From Gordionus sp. m RMFG-2023 (taxonomy: Eukaryota > Nematomorpha > Gordioida > Chordodea > Parachordodidae): DNA of 64,000 nucleotides. The stretch lies in NCBI RefSeq assembly GCF_954871325.1, contig NC_088776.1:10664052-10728051 (forward strand), given 5' to 3'. The position numbers and the translations under genes are program-made. This document shows, piece after piece, positions 23,001-34,869 of the stretch (position 1 is its first letter; each line of letters opens with the position of its first letter). The notes below the pieces were generated by a model that did not search any database, was not told the DNA's origin, and saw only the letters and a program-made list of their open reading frames with translations.

Positions 23001-26000
23001 AATTATCACCACCCTCCCCCCCCTCACCCAGCTCAAATTTATATAATATTTCTTTAAGATAAATATCAATGTTTTAAAATAATGATCATAATTAAATTTT
23101 TCAGTAAAAAAAAGAATTAAAAAATGCGTAAAACCAAAAATATTTAAAAAACGTGACTTGTATAAAGGCCTAGAAAAAATGGGATTCAATAAGATTTATG
23201 GGAGTCCCCCGATCTCTCTTAAGAATATTGGCAAAATACTATTTACTATAAAATATAATAGGTTGTGAAACCCTTAGGAATCTTGAATCTACCAAAAGAT
23301 CATTGTAATAAACTTAAAAATGATGTTTTTCAACCATTAAAAAAACAACGATGCAGTAATCAACATAAAGATAATATTTAACTTTTAAATCCATATAGTA
23401 AACATCAGTGAATTCTTCGATCCCCCATTTTGGGCAATTAAGTTTGGTGAGACCTCTTGATAAGTATAGGAGGGTAAGGTCTGTTATAGCTGGACAGCCA
23501 GAGAGATCTATTCTACGTAGCTTGTTACACGAGCCAGGGAGAGCGTACCAACTTTTCAAGATAAAAAATTATACAAATTTAAAACCACTATGTATGGGAA
23601 TTAGAGGTCTGTACAATGACCTATATGCTGGATAAAAAGATTTTTGGACCAACCTGATACCTGGGAGAAGGGATATTTTTTCGAACTGTGCCAGAGAGCA
23701 TATGCCCAAAAAACCTTTGCAAAGATATACATGCACAAGTTTGGGAGCTGATTTCTAAGGGAAATAATAGACTCAATAAATGATGTATTACATGTAGTAT
23801 TAAGATTTGGAATCTTTCAAATTTAGTATCATTTATTGAGAGTAATTTCTAATTCTGAAAAATCTGATTTGATAGGAAATGTATTTTCAGCATGTAATAC
23901 TTACACTGGGAATTTCGTAGACAATTTTGCCTTCTTAATTGATATTAATATTATATATATTTTTTATCAGGGATGAGAACCCAAACCCTCGATATTTCGC
24001 TAAACCCAAACTCTTTTTTAAAATTTAGGGTTCCGGGTCATAGCTTTTTTTTTAAAAAAAATTTTTTTATTTTTATTTTAAACTTTCATTTTATTTATTT
24101 AAATATAACCCTAATTTATTCAATATAGTTTACTCACATCAAATATAAAATAAAATAATATTATATAAAAACGGAGGTGGGACTACAAGTTCCCAAAAAA
24201 CATGCGTAATTATATTTTAAAATTGTGATTTGAAGGTTTTGTTTTAAAAAATAAAATTCTTTAGGTTCTGATGTAAGGGCTCTTGTCTTATCCCCTATAT
24301 TTTTTAAAAACTTTAAAGTTTCGCTTGGCATATATCCAAGGGAAGAGATAACAATCGGTGTAAAAATATAATTTGTGAATTTGGAATATTTCATTGTTTT
24401 TTTTCTCGGCTATATCAACCGGATTAGAATTTAAATTTTTTGGGAAAGAAGATACGCATGTGAAGTCCCAAATTAAGGATTTCCCTAAAGACCAAGGCAT
24501 GGAAGTTAAGCCATCTGGTCTTAAGCCATCATCTAACGATAAATTTGTAGGCTTATTTTTTAAAACAAAACCTTCAAATCACAATTTTAAAATATAATTA
24601 CGCATGTTTTTTGGGAACTTGTAGTCCCACCTCCGTTTTTATATAATATTGTTTTATTTTATTTTATATTTGATGTGAGAAAACTATATTGAATAAATTA
24701 GGGTTATATTATAATTTAAATAATAAATAAGAGTTTTATTTATTTTAAATTATGTTAAAAATAATACATAAAAAACATGTAATTTACGATTTTCATTTAA
24801 TAAAAGATTTTCTATGATAATATATAATAATATCTATTTTAGGATATTGTTGTTTGTGGATTATTAAATTGATGTTAAGACAAAGAGAATAAATTTATTT
24901 TAAAAAAATGATGTTTCTGTTATTTTAACTAATTTTAATAAGTCATTATTTTTCTAGTCTCCGAACCCTGAAGCTGAACCCCACCCGCCCATTTTTTCAG
25001 GAGGATCCTTGTTTTTTATATAAATTTTCAAAAAATAAACATACCACAAAGATCGTAGTGAAAATTTGTCTGTTATTTATAAGGTAGGTGCTCTACACTA
25101 GCGATGCAGAATTGCTCCATTTAAGCCGATTTCAAAACCAGCTAACTCAATATTTTAGTCAGAAAAGTATTGCCTAAGCCTCGAGATTTCGTTAATAGAT
25201 GCTCCAAAACTTTCTACCATCTTGAAACAAAATCTTCAGGCTTGCATAATATTTTTCTGGATAAAATACTAGATTGTCATTTTAAATCTATATTTCCAGT
25301 GAAATTATATTTTTGAAATTCAAAAATCATCTTCAGTTGAATTAAACTTGAGATATTTCGAATTCCCATGAATTCTCCCAATACGACATATATCGAAAAA
25401 TAAAATTATAAACAAAATTAAAAATCCATAAAAAAATAGTATTTTTTTAAAAAAAAATTATTTTTAATCTCGGATTTTTCTTAAATTTTATATTATACCA
25501 GATAGAATAAAACACCTGCAAAAAATGTAAAATAAAACCGAGGAGGAATATTTTTCGTCGGTTCATTTTTTCACGATGCAGCTAAAAAAATGATTTTGGG
25601 GACGAGGGAGGGGGTTAAATGAATATTAAACAAATTATTCAGTTGAAACTATAAACCCCTTCCTCCCTTGCGGAATAATGTAATCGAGAATAAGGATAAC
25701 ATAAGGCTGGGATCTATTCCTTAGGTTAGGTACTTCACAAAAAATTTAAGCAAAAAAAGGATTTTAAACTTCAATTTATTGCTATAGAATGATCCATTTT
25801 TGTTTTGGTTTAAATAAATTTATTCGTTTTCGATTAATTTATTATTCCTCTTTATTACAATATTTCCCCGAGGTACATAAAAATTCATATAATATAAAAA
25901 AAATAAAAATAATGCATATATATTTTTAAACTTAACAAATGCTGCGTCAGAGATATTGGTGTATGAAACGTCAAGGCACTCAAGCCTGGGGCAATATGAT

Positions 26001-29000
26001 AAAATCTTTTTAAGCTAATGCAAAAAAAGAAAATAAGTTAAATATATTCTTAAATTAAAAAATATGAGATATAGTATTTAAGGCAAATTTTGGTTAATTT
26101 TCAACACTATTTATAAAAATTTTTCAGAAAATTTTCATTAATATCTTCAAAATTTTTATATTTATGATTAATTTAAGGTTTAACTTAATAAATGTTTAAA
26201 ATATGAAAGCTTAATAATAAAAATTTAAGTAAGATATAAGGTTTAAGAGCCTCACCCAACTACTAGCGTTATTTACTTCTACCTTAGCATTCTATGGTTA
26301 TAAAAACCTTTCACTATATAATTTTTTTAATTAAAACTCTTTTCTTGTGGATATTTACTATGAAAATTATTATTCGATTTCTAATATCATAAAAACTAAC
26401 TCTCTTTCTTATTTTCATGAATTAAATCCACTTGAAATAACAATTTAAATTTAGAACTTTTTAAATATTTTTTTTAAAAGTGTTCCAATGATAATTTTGA
26501 AAGGCACACTCTTTGTTAAGATACACTTATAATAAAAAGGTAATTGATCATTTCAATTCTTAAACCTATAAATGAGTTACAAAAATTGCTCTTTATAATG
26601 ACTATCAATGATATTGTCTCACCTCACGAGGGTTCAGTAAATATATATTTTAAAAAAAATAGTAACATAATAATATCTATAAAATTTATACAAAAAAATT
26701 GTTGAGTTTAGTCGAGCCAGAGAGATCCAAAATTTTAAGTCCGCTTCCTATATGAGGGAGAAGATACTTGATCATGCCGATCAATACTTTAGATTCATTA
26801 TAAAGTCTTGACTTTGGAATTGTAAGTTCCTAAAAGTTTTAATTTGTAAAAAAAATTTCCTGTATAAATTCATTTATTTAACAACAAAATTTTAATTAAA
26901 AAAATAAACACTTTTTTCCTAATCCCCCATAAATGAAAGAGAAAAAGATACATATTGTTTAACAACTTTAGATACATAATTGCTCATATTTAGATTTTCT
27001 TTTGGGAGGGGGGGGGGTGTAGGTGGGGAATTGAGTATGGATTTCATTATAACTATTATTATACAATATAACAATAAGCATAAGCACCTTGAACTTTATT
27101 TCAGAAATAAAATAAAAAGGTTTATACATTGATGGTTGGTTTGTTTTTTCGATCCATTTCAGGTACATTAGTTGCATCATAATAGTGAGTATGGTGATTC
27201 CTGTAATCGAGACATGGTGATGAGTTACCACTATAATTATAATCGTGAAACTTCCATTCATCTGTAGAAAAGTAAAGAAAAAACAGAATGTTATTTTTTA
27301 GACAGGATAAGATAAAATTAAAGTATTATTAAGGCTATACAAACAATACATGCAATTCTATTCTAATATAAGCTAGATAGTTTATACAAATTCTGACTGG
27401 CAAATATTTTTTTTGTTAATATTTTTATTTCCTTTCATTTATTTTCTTCAAACCTGATATCCATTTTAGTGGCGATAAAGAGGGCCAAAGGATGGAAGAC
27501 CTACATATGTCACGCCAGTAACGTTCAACCTAATAAATAAATATTGCTTATTTTATTTATAAATTAGTGTTTAATATTTTTAAATTGGCTGATCTGATAG
27601 GCAAAATTTGTAGATAATATACTATTGTGGATTTTAAAAATAAAAAATACCTATTATTTTATATTGTCAAAAAAAATTTAAAGAATTTTTGTTCAATAAT
27701 TATTTCAACCTCAAATTTAAATAATCTAACTAAAGTCTGCCCATAACAGATTTTTTTTCCTGACACTTAAAAAACTCTGTAATTAATAGGTTAAATTTTA
27801 GTTACCCTTGATGCTATCAACAAATCCTTGGGTGATAGATAGCCAAAAATCTTTAACATAATTTCACTTGGTAACCTGAAAGAGTGACTATAGGTTGCAT
27901 CAGATGGGGCTTCTTTGCCTGCTTAAATATTTTTAGAACATAATAAATATCAACCATAACTGTTATTTACAAAAACCATGCCATTTACATATGTTTAAAA
28001 ATATTAAGATATGACTAATAATTATTATTAAGTAAAACACTAATGCATTTTGATCAAAAAATTAATATAAATTGAATGATAATTAGAAAAATACCATCTA
28101 GTTAAAGGTTCATTTATAAAACTTATAAATTTTAAATCCCAACTCTAGTTTACTTACAAGAGTAAATAGAATTGCTATCCATAGTTTGATCTAGACCATA
28201 AAATAAATGGTAAGCCTCTATTGAATGTCTAGACATCACAATCTTCTTAAGATTTCTCAATTCTTCATAACTAAAATAAGTCATTAGGAGTGGCTGGAAA
28301 TACTGAAAAATATTTTTTTAATAGACATTTATCCATTAATGTTATATATAGTGTTGTAAAACGGCTCAATTTGAGCCATTTTTTAAAAACTTCTAACACA
28401 ATATTTTTATGGCATCGGCTCAAATTGAGCAGTTTAGCAACACTAGTAAGTGTATTTTGACTAAAAAATTTTGTAGAAAAAAATAAGCTTAATCTAAAAA
28501 ACGAATGCATATATCTAGTTTGCTACCTTTTCTGATATATATACCAAAGACCAGGCACAGTACATTGGCTGGTCAGTATTTTGATTTTAAATATACCCTG
28601 GCCAGGCTTAAAAAATATTTTTAAATACTTAGGTAGGACTGAATTTTATTTTTTAAAGAATACCCTAGATGGGCCATATATTATAAATCACCATTATTAG
28701 CTATAAAAATTAAAAATAAATAAAATATATTTAAAAAAAATTCAGGCCAAACTAGGTTTATTTTTAAAAAAAAAACAAGCCAAGAAAAAATCAAGACCAG
28801 GCCATGCAAATGGTATCTTTGCCTTTCCTCCATTTATACATTAATTTTTTAATCAGAAGTAATCAAAATTATTACTTGTTCTTCTTCCTCCATATGTGGG
28901 ATAAAGTTATGTGTAAATTCACTAAATGCATCTCTTAGTTTATAACTAAAATCTGAAAGTTGGGACATATTAATCTTAAACAATATATTGATTATATTAA

Positions 29001-29410
29001 AATGTTGATAAATATACAGTTAGTCCTGATTCAAACATTTTTCTCATTTCTTTTAATTTGCTATCTTTATGGCACTCACAAATTTTTGAGTTTTTGATTG
29101 ATAATTTAGCCAATTTACTTTTTAATTCTTTAATAATACATTCATTTTCAATTCTTTCATGTATTTCAAACTCAGTAAATACATCTGATAAGGATTTTAG
29201 TAAAAATTTAAAATCACAAATATTGGTAAAATTTGTGATGGATATCTATATAAAATAGTTAATAAAAATGTTTTAAATTTAAATTTTAAGGCTATATTAG
29301 GGTAAAATAACTAAAATATTTACCTGTTTTACGTAGGAATTAATAGCATTTTTCATTCTTTGATGAGGAATACTATATACATCAATATCATCAGAATATA
29401 GAAGAACCAT
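20051..29410 (-). CDS. FBXL5: F-box/LRR protein 5: hemerythrin-type iron sensor of an SCF ubiquitin ligase
   Basis: Thirteen exons: 29324-29410, 29018-29245, 28876-28974, 28158-28302, 27806-27921, 27454-27529, 27128-27261, 26692-26829, 25937-26014, 23654-23754, 23383-23551, 22667-22905, 20051-20411. All have GT...AG borders and keep frame (about 656 residues; human 691). The N-terminal hemerythrin domain keeps every diiron ligand: His16, His58/Glu59 and Glu62 (FEIHERIENE), His88 and His132/Glu136 (FIPHMEEEEQ). Then come the F-box (LPSEIMLKIFGYLSPKDLL, about 203-245) and LRRs (LRRIDLSGCPAITD, LGLSGCYKITDRGL). The tail YYCDN...GCKNLECGERFCC matches the cysteines binding [2Fe-2S] in human FBXL5. 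In vertebrates FBXL5 degrades IRP2 when iron and oxygen suffice. Odd: 49 residues separate the first two cluster cysteines (13 in human), and the mid-LRR insert is short and Cys-rich. Confidence 0.95.
21083..21280. mobile_element. MITE-like inverted repeat in the last FBXL5 intron
   Basis: The ends are aaacggctcgatttt and, inverted, aaatcgagccgttt. The interior contains attttagctagaaaaatattgcc and ttcaggcatg, words shared with sequences at 25090-25270, 37440-37640 and 53005-53110. It is probably one small non-autonomous family. Confidence 0.55.
22130..22344. mobile_element. piggyBac-like MITE in the last FBXL5 intron
   Basis: The left end ccctttcgcgccc and the right end gggcacgaaaggg are inverted repeats of the CCCTTT type used by piggyBac elements. 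The right flank is ttaa, the piggyBac target; the left flank is ttata, one change away. The element is 215 bp with an A/T-rich interior and no coding capacity. Confidence 0.55.
24103..24709. mobile_element. Palindromic element (about 155-bp arms, 300-bp loop) in an FBXL5 intron
   Basis: 24103-24254 and 24553-24709 are inverted copies with few differences (shared words ggaggtgggactacaagttc, ttgtgatttgaaggttttg, cccaaaaaacatgcgtaat). The loop holds short open frames in both directions (SGLKPSSNDKFVGLFFK on plus) and no recognisable domain. The surrounding 23970-24995 has further G/C-rich words (acccaaaccctcga; ccgaaccctgaag), so the arms may sit inside a larger element. Confidence 0.65.
25090..25270. 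mobile_element. Second copy of the small MITE family, FBXL5 intron
   Basis: It shares attttagtcagaaaagtattgcc, tttcgttaatagatg and atcttcaggcttgcat with the 21083-21280 copy, with substitutions. The ends are less well preserved. Confidence 0.45.
28349..28445. mobile_element. Short inverted-repeat element in the third FBXL5 intron
   Basis: The outer ends tagtgttgtaaaacggctc and, inverted, tagtgttgctaaactgctc flank about 60 bp. The words ggctcaatttgagcc and ggctcaaattgagc are themselves palindromic. It is related to the ends of the 21083-21280 copy. Confidence 0.55.
28546..28826. repeat. Possible hAT-type MITE remnant in the third FBXL5 intron
   Basis: The left edge caaagaccaggcacag and the right edge, inverted, caaagataccatttgcatgg are similar to the ends of the 16742-18077 hAT (accatttgcacggcccgg). 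The interior has several ccaggc words. No target duplication could be seen, so the call is weak. Confidence 0.35.
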
Positions 29411-29676
29411 TACAATAACCGATATTTTTTATATATTTTGTTTATATAAAATATAAGCTAAAATGGCCTCCATATTTCTACTAATTCTTTTAGTTGATAA
29501 TCGTCAGCGACCTATGATATTATAAAGTAAGGTTTTCTTAAATGACAATTCATCCGGAATTCTTATTGAGGTTTCAGAATCTTTTAAATTTAAATCATTT
29601 ACGATGGTGATTATTAATTTTTAAAAAATCTTGAAACCATAAACATCGTTAGAATTTTGTTAAGGGAAGAGAAAGC

Positions 29677-29957
29677 TAGTGTGGTTAATTAGTTGGTTTT
29701 AAACAACCATGACCCAGTTTTTTGTTGAAAAAATAAGCCAAAACCAAAAAAGGGAATAAATTGGTCGACCAAATCTATCGACACGAGCATCGATCCGAGC
29801 ACAGACCCGTGCATTGACCCAAGCACCAACCCGAGCACCAACGCTCGTGTCTGTGCTCTGGTCGATTGATTTGGTTGTATTGGTTTTAGTACATTTTTTT
29901 GATAAAAAAATTAAAAATCATGCTAATTCGACCCAACCAAGCAATTTAACCACACTA
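29677..29957. mobile_element. MITE with internal GC-rich repeats and a 6-bp flanking duplication
   Basis: The ends are tagtgtggttaa and, inverted, tagtgtggttaaatt. The six bases gaaagc flank both ends (29671-29676 and 29958-29963). The interior has several degenerate units of the type gagcacagacccgtgcat (about 29775-29860), followed by an inverted gtctgtgctctggtcg. It is 281 bp with no coding capacity; hAT-like ends are inferred. Confidence 0.6.
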
Positions 29958-32330
29958 GAAAGCACTATTATGTGGGATTTCCCATACGTTTTATTAAAGA
30001 TCTTTAGGTCCATTTATTGTGGGCCTTTGGCTATGTAATATATAAATCATTTTTCTAAAGAAATATTTTATTTTTTAATCTCAAAATGATACATGAAAAC
30101 AGTTAAATTATAGAATATTCCTTCCCTCCCCCCAGGCCATTCATATGCACGAACCATAGCATATGTATATAATTTTTGGGAAAATATCTGGTTATATAAA
30201 AATTAAAATTAGTCCAAAATAATTAGCAAATGGCTTGAAATTCATAGTTTAGGTACTCGACATCAATGATATATATATGCGCTAATAGATAAATTATTTA
30301 TTCATTAATTGTGTTTAAAGGTGTCTATACAATGAAATCCCCTATAGCCCTATTTTTTGGTTGGTACGTTGATGTGTATATTCATAAATCCTAAAGACAA
30401 ATAATCTTAGAAACCATAACATAGTGCTATGTCAGTATTGTATGGACACTTTTAATTAAGGAACCGCCTTTGAATTATTTATACATTATTGTTTTACACA
30501 TGCTTCTGTACATTTCCGTTAGAATTATATCTATTTAAAAATTATACTCTGCTCTCTGTATGTATGTGAAGCGCAAAGGATTTTTCCCTCGCTAACGCTT
30601 AATTACTAAATTAATTTTTTACAGTATTATATAAAAAAATTATTTATCTATGATTTCAATTTTATATAAATTTTGTAATTATTTATATCCTAGATACAAA
30701 TTTGAGTTCAACCTGGATTAATATTTTTAATCTATTTGAAGCCTAGAAAATTCAAAGTTTATGTAAGCTCTTTTTATATAAATATTTGCAATTAATCTAA
30801 AGTACTTTATATAATTATTAATTCAATGGGGGGGGGGGCTATTTTTGAGAATGATATTGTCTACGCTGGGCCTTTGCCCTCTATCATATTATTAAATTTA
30901 ATTGCTAAGATTTAGATAAAATATGTTGATTGTTAAGGAATTATGGCAAAGTTTTAAAAAATAATTGTGTCCAAAAGATAATTGTCGATATATAACTAGG
31001 AAATTTTGTTTTGTAAAGTTGTGAGTATCCTATAAACCCCACAAAAGTTGTTGAGAGGGTTAACTATATGCAAACTATAATAATTATATAATTGAATTTA
31101 ACTTAGTTTGGAAGAGAAAAAATGGCTAGGTCAAACATACTCCTTTCAAAAGCATCTCAAATTAAACACATATTTAAATGGTTGGAAAACGGAATTAATA
31201 TAGAATAAAATAATAAACAACTCTTTAATTTATAATTAGAGTGTATAATAAGATTTAAGATTAGGAAATGAGATTTATTTTTTCTTAATTTTCGCTTAAT
31301 GGAGTTAATAAATGATCAAATATATGGCAGCAGAGCAGATGAATAAATTTACATTGAATCACATCACATTATTACAATTAATAATTTTTTTTTTGAATCC
31401 TGATAATAATTAATTTGCACTAACCATAAATGGGGTAATAAAAAAACTCGTTTATTCTCCCCGAGGTAAATCACAAATTCAATTTTTTTTGGCCAATTTC
31501 AATTTATTTTAAAACACTACCTGAGTCATACCTATTAAATTTTAGGCACTAATACTTTCCTTTTAGTCCTGAGTCCAAAAATAATAAAATTTAAAAATAT
31601 AAATCATTTTAATTTTTGTATAAAGTTAAAATTTAATACTAATTATCCTTGTCCTAATCCCAGTAAAATTATTAATTCTTTTATTTAGAAAAAACGTTAT
31701 TTTTCGAATCATTGCAAAGTCGTATGGCTAGAAATAATTGCTCGCTTAACCAACATTATAACTCATTTATTCATAATTTCTTTTAGTATTTTTAAGCCTT
31801 ATCTAGACCTGATTAAAGTTTTTTTCAACCCTAATCTGAGTCGCTTGTAGAGCTTTACTATCTAACCCTATATGCTTCTTTACCTTTGGTAAATAATTTT
31901 TTTTTAAACTATTTGGAATAACATCATTCATCTGAACTTCCAGTCTGGACCGACTTGAACCCCGTATCTGAACACGAGTTTGGACCCTTGGTCTAGACCA
32001 CGGGTCGGATTCAAAGGTCTAGACCCCGAGTCTGTGCTCGGCCTGATCACCAAATTAGGTAGTAAATTTTACGACCAAGCAAATGACAACATTAAATTGT
32101 GTATTCACTTGGCTGGAACCCCAAATATTTATTTTTTAGCTTGGTTTTGTATTTTTAAAATGTTATAAGTGTCTAACAAATGCAATTGTATAATAAGAAT
32201 GACAATTATGCTTATTATTACTAAAATGTTTTAAATATCTAACAAATACATTTGTATAATAAGAATGAATTATTATTTTGTATTTATGATTATTTTACAT
32301 TAGTAAATTTCTTTATAAAATTGTATAACC

Positions 32331-32718
32331 ATGAGTAGAGCTCTACAAATTAAATATTATCCAATCGGCTAGGTCAAAGAGACAAGGCATACCAAAAAAT
32401 TTATAGACCTATTTGTAATAGACACTAAAAAAAGGAAAGATTATGTAGGAATTTTGTTGAAATATGTAATCAATTATAATTTTAATCTAGAAGGAAAAAC
32501 CATTGAAAAAATAAGCATAAACAATAATTTTGATATACTTTAAACTGATAATAGTGTAGGAATCATATTCTTGGATGATATAGAAAAAGATCTTACATTT
32601 TTATACAATATTTATATTTACTATATCCCTTTTGCTATCAGTTCCCCTTGCATAAGATTGTCTTGTCATAAAGAATTTATAATATTTATAATCACTAATG
32701 AAATAAATAAAGGTACTT
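32331..32718 (+). pseudogene. Degenerate reading frame of unknown origin
   Basis: Starting at the ATG at 32331 (MSRALQIKYYPIG), one plus-strand frame runs about 128 codons with only two internal stops, including KKRKDYVGILLKYVINYN and SVGIIFLDDIEKD. This is unusual for A/T-rich filler. No family recognised. It could be a processed pseudogene, a decayed exon or chance. Confidence 0.3.
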
Positions 32719-34869
32719 AAAATATTTTACAAAAAAAAATCCCTTAATCAAAACACATTTCTGATAGTATATTATATATTTATAATAATTGGGGGCCACT
32801 TTGGGGCTGAGACGTAGCCCGAAACAAAAAATGCAGATCCAGAGAAAAAATCCACCAACTCTTCTTTTTAATATAAATATTTGAACATCATTTGTGCATA
32901 ATTCTTTTTATTTTCTCAGACACCAACATTGGTATTGATTTCCTCTATTGCAAACCATTAAGGTCTTAATGATATCTTTATAGTCAATCTTTTAAATGTA
33001 TCTAGTTTATGTCTACAATTCTTGCTGCTTTATTAAAACCCTGGACGAAAGATAGGCCTCATTCTCTATGGATCCCTTCAAAAAATTTTCAACCTAATAT
33101 CTGCTAAAAAATTTTGATAGTTAGTAACGAATATTTGCATAGCATTGTTAGTATGTAAAGGATCCAGCATTATATTGCAAAATAATGTGTTTTTATCATA
33201 ATTCAAAGGTGGTCAATTACATCCAAAACCCAATAAGTATACAAAATTATATAACAGATGAGGATGGCGTCGCAATTTTAAAATACATAAAGGCATACGA
33301 GTACCAATTGTAAGCTTCTAGTCAAAAGACTTTGTAAATAATATCACAATGAGATAATTTATTACTAATCGATTACATTAAGATTAAGATATTTTGGTAA
33401 TTTATATTAATTTTTTTTAAAGTTAATTAATAAATAACATGATACACTAGAAAATTAATCAAAATAACACAATTAGGCTTGAGACTTGAAGGTTAATTAA
33501 GGTTTTAATACACCAAAAAAAAATTTAAAACTGACATTTACCAATATGAAATGTAATAAAAAATATAATTGATAAAAAATAAAACCTTCAAATTTTTTTA
33601 CTTTGAGATCTGACACCTCCATACTACATATATGCAAATATATAAATATTATCAACACTAGATTTAGATAGCTTATGATTTATAAAGATCAAATTACAAA
33701 AAAAATAACGGAGATAAGGTCAAGCTATCATTATTACCCTAAACTTTTAAGAGTTTTGATTTTGATTAAGTATAAAAATATGGATTCCATTTAATCCGAC
33801 ATAAAAACTTTAATACTTAGAAAAGAAAATTCTTAGAATAAATACTTAACGCTCATAAAAAACACTTTAGGTGAAACTTAATTTATCAGAAAAATACTAA
33901 TTATTCAGGTATAAAACTAAAAAGCTTAGATTAAAAAAATGAACCACTCAGAAAAATGTAAGTTTTAAGAAGAATAAATGTAGAAATTAGTAAAAATTCT
34001 GAACTTCAAGTATTTTACAATTCTGTGCAATTAAGGAAAAAATTCTGAATGTTTCAGTTTTTATTCTGTGCAAAATAATATAAGTCGAATATTAACATAG
34101 TAAAATCCGGTATATTAATTTAAATGTTGGCAAATATATTATTGTTAAATATCTCGTGATACGAAAAGTATTTAATTGAGTTTTTTAAAAATCTTTTTTT
34201 TTCTTCAAAATTATACATCATGTGATGACCTAAATATCAAAAATATTGAATTAAAAAGATATTCGCATTATAATAAGAATGATACATGTTAGATTCTATT
34301 TTTAAAAAAATGAACAAATTTTATTTAAAAAAGCAAAAATTTTCACAATTTAAAAACTTTAAAAAAATATATAGCAATGATTTTTAAACACCCATCCGCA
34401 TGTACATAAGGTGTTCAACAAAAATAAATCGTTTTAGTGACATAAATAAATTTATATAAAAATGATAAGGAACATTAATATATTACATTGATATATTGAA
34501 TTATTTATAAATAGAACACGGAAAATAAATTTTATTATACATTTATAATTAGTAACTTTTTTTGCATTATAGGAGATGATAGAAAAAATGTTCGCAAAAT
34601 TATATATTATTTTTAAAAAAATAATAAATAAAGTTAATATAATATTATGATATCAAATAAATGGTTAGTACAAAAATAAAAGACAAGTAAAAAAAGACAT
34701 CAAAATATTTACTTTATATATTATACTCGTAATGACTTTAATAAAAATTTATATATAAATTGCGATAATCGTTAATTAAATAATTTCTTGGTTGATAATG
34801 AATCTCATTATCAAATTAAAGAATTACACATTTCAAGAGAGGGCCTGGTTTAATAGGGGAGGAGGAATT

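Larger units (their letters stand above)
29411..34869. other. Intergenic region between FBXL5 (5' side) and NDRG (3' side)
   Basis: About 5.4 kb, mostly A/T-rich with a G-run near 30827-30838. Apart from a MITE at 29677-29957, a degenerate reading frame near 32331-32718 and a GC-richer word cluster at 31935-32050 (ggtctagaccacgggtc and similar), I see no feature. The FBXL5 promoter should lie above 29410 but no core element could be assigned. Confidence 0.5.

Noticed and set aside
27454-27529. Reading exon 6 of FBXL5 as an LRR (LNVTGVTYVGLPSFGPLYRH)
   Set aside because: That frame meets a stop; the frame in phase with both neighbours gives VERYWRDICRSSILWPSL, the second half of the F-box.
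28546-28826. Firm call of a hAT MITE
   Set aside because: Edge similarity to the 16742 element is suggestive, but no target duplication was found; kept only as a weak repeat.
20051-29410. FBXL4 or AMN1-type LRR gene as identity of the 20-29 kb gene
   Set aside because: The N-terminal hemerythrin ligands and the C-terminal YYCDN...GCKN...CC tail are specific to FBXL5; FBXL4 has a discoidin-like N-terminus and lacks the cluster cysteines.
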